This document shows, in pieces, positions 24,066-29,125 of a stretch of 29,125 bases of DNA. A program made the translations under genes and the position numbers. The notes below the pieces were generated by a model. The model did no database searches. It saw nothing but the letters and a program-made list of their open reading frames with translations, and was not told the origin of the DNA. How positions within the stretch are numbered: the first letter of the stretch is position 1; every line of letters begins with the position of its first letter. Origin of the DNA: a virus; IMG/VR virus record IMGVR_UViG_3300023175_000155, positions 1 through 29,125 of that record, one strand, 5' to 3'.

Positions 24066-25351
24066 TGAAGATTAGATTGGCTGATGTAATTGGCGGTGCT
24101 GCTAAAAGTTTAGACCAGCGTTTGCAAGATGATATGCGGCGTACAGAAGAACGTGCAGAAAACGTGGCTAAAGAGCGTAGATTAAAACGAGAAGCCCAAA
24201 AAGCAAAAGAAGAAGAGTTTGATCAAGCGATGACAACATACGTTGAAGGTATCCAATCTACTCTAGGCCCAAACGCTACCTATACAGATGCCGTTAGGAT
24301 TGTTAAAGATTATGGTGGTAATTTAGCTGGTGCAGAACGTGCATACAAAGCATTTACTGAAAGTGCAGATGCAGGTATTGATGTTAGTACACTTGTTAAA
24401 TTTTCTCAGGGGACAGATTCGGCAACTCTTCCAGAGTTAATATCTAGTATGCGTCCTGCAGGTACGTCTATGCAACCGTTAGGTGCAGGTGATGTCGTAG
24501 GTACAGGCTTTTTAAAGGGGGTAGATTTATCTGAACGGATTAATCAGCAGGTTCCTATTACTGCACAAACTAGACAATCCTTTAATATTGGTCAAGCAAC
24601 GGTTGATAGAAAAGGTTTGTTAGCTGGTCTTGAAGGTCAGGCTAAAATAAGCGATGCCAACAAAAAGAAAAGAAATACAACATATACCGCATTGCACGTT
24701 GAGTTAACTGAACGGATAATGGCAGAACAAGATAAGCCTAATCCTAATCAACAGTTAATTGATGACTTAACGAAAAAACGTAAAGAAGCCCACACACAAT
24801 GGCTAGAGTTTCAATTAAGAGAAGGCGGTGCCACTGACTCTGCAGGTCAGTTTGATAAAGATTTGGTGACAAGCATACCCACTATTATCAAAAGCTATGC
24901 GGATACTGCAATGTCTAAATTTGCAGTAAAAGGTATTGATGGTAAAATTACTACTGTCATAGCTGGTAACGAAGGCGAAGCATTTGACTTAGAAAAATCA
25001 GCGTATCAAGAAATTATAGATACGGGATATGCAGATGCTTCAAAGTTTGGTTTGTTGCATCAAAACGCAAGAGCCGCTATAGCCTCTGTCGATAGGCAAA
25101 TTTTAGCTTTTAAAAATAAAGCAGAGGTAAATTATAACAAATTGCGTAACGAAGACCCCAATTTAGTTGGGTCTGGTTATACAAAATTTGTAGACTTAAC
25201 TAATCAACAAAATGTTACTATGAGCAGTTTAAAGGAACGTGCTAACGCTGGTGAGTTTAGTAAAAATGCTGTTGTTAAATTTACAACAACAAATACAGAT
25301 GGACAAGTAGGTACCGTAAAATTATTGTGGACAGGATATAAATTTATATGA
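24065..25351 (+). CDS. Helical protein of the internal-virion cluster
   Basis: The product is 428 residues, mostly helical. A long charged coiled coil spans residues 15-55 (QRLQDDMRRTEERAENVAKE, REAQKAKEEEFDQAM). A mixed central part has QSFNIGQATVDRKGLLAGLE. Another helical stretch runs from about 205 to 260, and a more globular C-terminal part ends with VKLLWTGYKFI. There is no cysteine, signal peptide or membrane segment. I do not recognise a family. Its place between two probable internal proteins, and its helical build, resemble T7 gp15-type core proteins, but this is inference. The start shares a base with the previous stop, and the stop overlaps the next ATG (ATGA), so the three genes are tightly coupled. 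Confidence 0.65.
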   Translation: MKIRLADVIGGAAKSLDQRLQDDMRRTEERAENVAKERRLKREAQKAKEEEFDQAMTTYVEGIQSTLGPNATYTDAVRIVKDYGGNLAGAERAYKAFTESADAGIDVSTLVKFSQGTDSATLPELISSMRPAGTSMQPLGAGDVVGTGFLKGVDLSERINQQVPITAQTRQSFNIGQATVDRKGLLAGLEGQAKISDANKKKRNTTYTALHVELTERIMAEQDKPNPNQQLIDDLTKKRKEAHTQWLEFQLREGGATDSAGQFDKDLVTSIPTIIKSYADTAMSKFAVKGIDGKITTVIAGNEGEAFDLEKSAYQEIIDTGYADASKFGLLHQNARAAIASVDRQILAFKNKAEVNYNKLRNEDPNLVGSGYTKFVDLTNQQNVTMSSLKERANAGEFSKNAVVKFTTTNTDGQVGTVKLLWTGYKFI

Positions 25352-28300
25352 CCTTAGAACAACAAAGTCAGACTGACGCAGAACTTGAGGCGTTAATTAA
25401 TCAACAATTTGAAGTACAAAATCAGATTGATAATGATGTTCAACCTGATCTTGTTGTCACTCCTAATGTGCCTGTAGTGCAAGAAAAAGAAGTAGAACCT
25501 CAATCAGACGATGAGTTAAATCAGCTAATAAACAACTCTTTTGAACCTGTAGATACTTACGTCCCACCACAAGACCGTGCCGAAAAAGATCCAATGATTC
25601 CTCAGTTTAATGATGAGGGCGAGGTTGTTTTAGTGCTACGTCCTACTGAGCCTGAACAGCCTGTTGATACAGAAGCACTGTCTCGTTATGAGAAAGCAGT
25701 AGCCGAAGCTGATAGCACAGAAGCAATGTTGAACGAAGTTGCAATGGCTGTTGATTTCTCTTATGAAGAGGAGCAGGCGGCAATAGAAGAGGCTAGACAG
25801 CAAGCAGAAATACGGGAAGCCATGATTGGCAGGACGGGTTTAGACTTTGCGTTGCCAGAAATAGACTTAGATGAAGATGTAATTGTAAACAATGCTCGTA
25901 GAGATAAAGCTATTGAAACATTAGTCATACCTAAGATGGATGATGGTCCACTCAAAGACTTTATAGCTTACGGTGGTGCTGATGCATTTGATGCTATGAT
26001 TTCTTTAGGCATGTCTATGCAACAAGCGGGTGCTGCGAGTGTAGATGCTGCTCAGTCATTCTTTGAAACATGGAAAGAAACCAACGAAGCAAGCTATGAT
26101 TTTTTTAATGAATATATAGCTGCAGGTGCTAAACAAAGTCCTAAAAATGCAGCAGAACAATGGGGTAGAGAAATGATAAATTTCTTTACCATGCTAGAGG
26201 CTATTCCTGTATTGGGTTCTGTGTCCACATTAGGTAGGCAGTATAAAAATGCAGCAAAAGCTGCTACAGCAGAGGCTAAGAAAATAGCTAATAATAAAAG
26301 GTTTAACCTTGGATTAGCCACAGCTAACACAGCACAACAGAAAAAAATAAAGCGTGGCGAAGCTAAAAAAGTAGCTGACGAAAATCAAGCAATACGTGAG
26401 CAACTCATTATGAGTTTTGAACAGGCAATTGGCGCACGTAGTAAAGATGCATATGATGCTGCAGGTAATCCCGTAATCATTGATAAGGACTTACTTATAT
26501 CTATAACAGATGATGGTGTAATTAAGTTAGACAATCCTGCAGCCAAAGAAGCTGCTCGTAAAAAGTTAGCTGAGTATGGCTCTAGTAAGCGTAGCGATAG
26601 AGCGTTGGAAGCATTTGGTCTTAAAGATGCGCCAGAAGATGACATTCCTGATTTTCTTATCAACGATGATGGCGAACTCACTATACCTATTATTAAAGCA
26701 GAGAACCTAGACTCTTTTACAGCTATTGCTAAAGAGTTATTGGACAGAAAACCAGAACTTTATGACCCGTCAAAGGGTTTGGTGGATAATCTGTTTGAGT
26801 TTTCTGTTAACAAGGACATCATACCAGCAGATGAATTGTTAGACTTGCTCAACAAGTATGATATTAACTTTGAAGAGTATGCTACAATGATGCTAGGCTC
26901 TGCTTCTGAAGCAGGTAGAGTACTAAACAAGTTCTCTCAAATCTCTCAACGTGTAAAACCTGCCAGTGCCAAACGTGCAGCAGAAGAAAAAGCATTCTTC
27001 GATAGCATGAATGGGTTTCAGAAGTTTATCGTGCGTGTGGAAAACATTAGGCGAGGACTCTTGGTATCGCAGTTAGCTACTGCAGGTAGAAACCTGTCAT
27101 CTGCTGTTGCACGTGCGCCTCTTGAAGGTTTAGGTAACATGATGGATACTGCGTTATATAATTTTAGTAACGCAAAAGGACCAGCAACCAGTCTAGCTGC
27201 TGGTCTTAAAACATTTAAACCGGGTGAAGGTAACTGGACAGGTAGCTTTAGACATATGCGTTATATGTTTGACCCTACAAAGATGCGTGACTCTAAACAG
27301 ATAACTGATTTTGTGTTAAGCAACGACAAATATGCATCACAATTTGACATGATGTTTAATACTATTAACGAAATTCGTAAAAGCACAGGCGCAGGTAAGG
27401 CAAAAACAAAGTTTGGTAGAGGTGTAGATGCTGTATTAAATAAAGCTGAAGCAGGTGTTGACATCCTGAACTTGCCAAACAGGTGGCAGGAGTTTCTTAT
27501 ACGCAGGGGTGCCTTTACAGGTGAACTAGAACGCCTTGTGCAAAGAGAATACGGCATTGATTTAGTACAGGCATTAAATAATGGAAGACTGCCTGACCTT
27601 ATGAATGATGCCTCTGACCTTGTACCTAAAGGTAAGCGGTCATTTAATGACTTGGTAGCAGACGCTACAGACAAAGCACTAGACATTACATATGCAAAGC
27701 AGCCTGACGTGCCTGTATTTAGGACGATTACATCTTTCATTACACGTAGCGGCTTGACTGCTGTTGTTCCGTTCCCACGCTTTATGTTTAACAGCATGGA
27801 ACTTGCAGGCAACTATTCTGCTGGCGCATTTGCTCCTGTTATTAAACGTAGTATCGCTGCTGCAACTGGTGATTTTGCCACAGCAACAGGCAAACTAACT
27901 AAGAAAGACCGCCAACAAATATCCCGTAACATTATCGGTGCGGGTATAATACTTCCTGCAGCTATGATGTATAGAAGCGAAAAGTATAATGACGATGTAC
28001 CGTCTGACTACAAGATGCTAAAGACGGACAATGGACTCATTGATACTACACCACAGTCACCTATACTAAGACAGGCACTGTGGGTAGCAGAGGCTATTCA
28101 TCGTGGTATGTTATCTAAAGTGGGTGGCCCTGAAGGTGACGGTACATTCCGTAACTGGCTAGACTTTGATGACATGAAACAAACTTTCTTAGGCACGAAT
28201 GTTAGAACAGGTACAGGCGCAGTTATCTTTGAAGATATAGCCAAGATGATTTCTACGGCTGACTCTATTGGCGGTGAGAAGGGTAAAGAAATGTTGGGTG

Positions 28301-29125
28301 AAGCACTGGCAGAGTATGGTGCCACTTACCTGACCCCTCTTACACAGGTCATAGAGATACAGCGCATACAAGGCTCACGTCCGTCAGTGTTTAAGGATGT
28401 TCGTAAAGAAGCATTAATAGGTAAAGACCCTAAGACTGGTGAAGAGTTTGAAGGGCCGTTCATGCGGGGTGTTAAAACTGTAATTGACAGACGTGGGTTT
28501 GGTGACATCTTTGACCCCGGCTCACAGGAAGATTTACCTGCACGTGAAACAGTGTTCCAAGAGGAAGGTAAGCCACGTGAACGTATTGGCACGGCCCTTA
28601 AATTATTTACAGGTATTGGTTTGAGCGAAGAGTTAAGTGAAGCAGGTCAGTTCATGGAAGAACTAGGCTATCGTGACTTTAAAATACCTAGTCGTACTAT
28701 CTCAAAGGGCTTTAATCAGTACGAGACACGTTTCTTGAGAAGGATGCTGCCCTCTATCGTTGAGGTAGTTAAGAGTCCAGAGTTTGTATCTGAAGCTAGA
28801 CAAAGAGCAAGACAAAACAAAGAGCCTAATGTTAAGGCGTTTGTTAATAAGGAAAGAATTGCCTATATAGATGCTGCAATCAAGACATATAAGTCGCAGA
28901 TAGATGATTATATTGCAGACAAAGACGCTGGGGATATGGTTACACCAGATGGTTCACCTATTGACGGTAATCTAACTATGTATCTACGGCTTATGCAGCA
29001 ATACAGAAGGTTATCTCCATCAGCACGAGACAGAGCATATCAAAATCTACCACTACTGATTCGTGAGGGTAATCTAAAGAATAAAGAACCTAATCTTGGC
29101 GACCCAGAACATCTAGCTGCGATGG
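25348..29125 (+). CDS. Very large probable internal virion protein (3' partial)
   Basis: The frame is open from ATG-25348 to the last base, 1259 codons with no stop, so the gene runs past the window. Residues 1-150 are acidic and disordered-looking, with a duplicated short helix motif at residues 10-22 and 54-66. Mild hydrophobic or amphipathic segments lie near residues 275-297 (FFTMLEAIPVLGSVSTLG), 568-606, 791-830 (TAVVPFPRFMFNSMELAG) and 861-880 (NIIGAGIILPAAMMYR). No lytic transglycosylase motif, protease motif or nucleotide-binding loop is visible in the part seen. Its size and its place last in the cluster resemble T7 gp16, which channels DNA through the envelope, but similarity is by context only. 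The ATG overlaps the previous stop (ATGA). Confidence 0.78.
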   Translation, partial: MTLEQQSQTDAELEALINQQFEVQNQIDNDVQPDLVVTPNVPVVQEKEVEPQSDDELNQLINNSFEPVDTYVPPQDRAEKDPMIPQFNDEGEVVLVLRPTEPEQPVDTEALSRYEKAVAEADSTEAMLNEVAMAVDFSYEEEQAAIEEARQQAEIREAMIGRTGLDFALPEIDLDEDVIVNNARRDKAIETLVIPKMDDGPLKDFIAYGGADAFDAMISLGMSMQQAGAASVDAAQSFFETWKETNEASYDFFNEYIAAGAKQSPKNAAEQWGREMINFFTMLEAIPVLGSVSTLGRQYKNAAKAATAEAKKIANNKRFNLGLATANTAQQKKIKRGEAKKVADENQAIREQLIMSFEQAIGARSKDAYDAAGNPVIIDKDLLISITDDGVIKLDNPAAKEAARKKLAEYGSSKRSDRALEAFGLKDAPEDDIPDFLINDDGELTIPIIKAENLDSFTAIAKELLDRKPELYDPSKGLVDNLFEFSVNKDIIPADELLDLLNKYDINFEEYATMMLGSASEAGRVLNKFSQISQRVKPASAKRAAEEKAFFDSMNGFQKFIVRVENIRRGLLVSQLATAGRNLSSAVARAPLEGLGNMMDTALYNFSNAKGPATSLAAGLKTFKPGEGNWTGSFRHMRYMFDPTKMRDSKQITDFVLSNDKYASQFDMMFNTINEIRKSTGAGKAKTKFGRGVDAVLNKAEAGVDILNLPNRWQEFLIRRGAFTGELERLVQREYGIDLVQALNNGRLPDLMNDASDLVPKGKRSFNDLVADATDKALDITYAKQPDVPVFRTITSFITRSGLTAVVPFPRFMFNSMELAGNYSAGAFAPVIKRSIAAATGDFATATGKLTKKDRQQISRNIIGAGIILPAAMMYRSEKYNDDVPSDYKMLKTDNGLIDTTPQSPILRQALWVAEAIHRGMLSKVGGPEGDGTFRNWLDFDDMKQTFLGTNVRTGTGAVIFEDIAKMISTADSIGGEKGKEMLGEALAEYGATYLTPLTQVIEIQRIQGSRPSVFKDVRKEALIGKDPKTGEEFEGPFMRGVKTVIDRRGFGDIFDPGSQEDLPARETVFQEEGKPRERIGTALKLFTGIGLSEELSEAGQFMEELGYRDFKIPSRTISKGFNQYETRFLRRMLPSIVEVVKSPEFVSEARQRARQNKEPNVKAFVNKERIAYIDAAIKTYKSQIDDYIADKDAGDMVTPDGSPIDGNLTMYLRLMQQYRRLSPSARDRAYQNLPLLIREGNLKNKEPNLGDPEHLAAM

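Noticed and set aside
27261-27812. Minus-strand open frame of 183 codons
   Set aside because: It lies wholly inside the giant internal-virion gene, and no other minus-strand gene is supported in the window.

Overview
The window is part of a tailed-phage genome, almost certainly a marine phage with a short-tailed (podovirus-like) virion. Every gene I can support is on the + strand. They form one late structural module running from DNA packaging (terminase, portal) through head assembly (scaffold, major capsid protein, putative decoration protein), tail adaptor and nozzle, and tail fibres, to a set of large helical proteins that resemble internal or ejection proteins. I see no tail sheath, tail tube or tape-measure gene, no integrase, no DNA replication gene, no tRNA and no host gene. 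The host is unknown. The marine assignment rests on many recognisable marine-phage motifs (YHDGTNSYI fibre repeats, PFKYANAR tail C terminus, GGVV and SEGEFVFPADVVRY modules) and on moderately AT-rich composition judged by eye.

Layout: 2-1456 large terminase (5' end outside the window); 1468-3609 portal; 3539-3757 small helical gene nested over the portal end; 3747-5441 protein with a polyvalent-protein-type (LPD) domain; 5438-7273 protein ending in a Hint (intein/hedgehog-type) self-processing domain; 7350-8225 scaffold; 8226-8461 promoter and structured leader; 8462-9538 major capsid protein; 9552-10037 putative decoration protein; 10043-10080 intrinsic terminator; 10093-10821 tail adaptor; 10831-13011 nozzle-like protein; 13017-15563 repeat-rich fibre; 15565-20439 giant LamG/SPRY/cupredoxin tail protein; 20452-21024 tail-chaperone-like protein; 21027-21254 membrane/coiled-coil protein; 21256-23367, 23354-23572, 23562-24065, 24065-25351 and 25348 to the window end, a tightly overlapping set of probable internal virion proteins, the last unfinished at 29125.

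Gene packing is tight, with 1-14 nt overlaps at many junctions and a 71-nt overlap at the portal end. No gene-free stretch exceeds 300 bases. The only sizeable gap is the 236-nt region before the capsid gene. It has a good sigma70-type promoter, at least three hairpins and a strong Shine-Dalgarno. Together with the terminator after the decoration gene, this makes the capsid genes a transcription unit of their own, much as phi10 and Tphi flank gene 10 in T7. The most notable protein features are the C-terminal Hint domain, a tail-borne cupredoxin domain with a complete His-Cys-His-Met copper ligand set, the LPD domain between portal and scaffold, and a 220-residue 22/11-residue helical repeat in the first internal-virion candidate.
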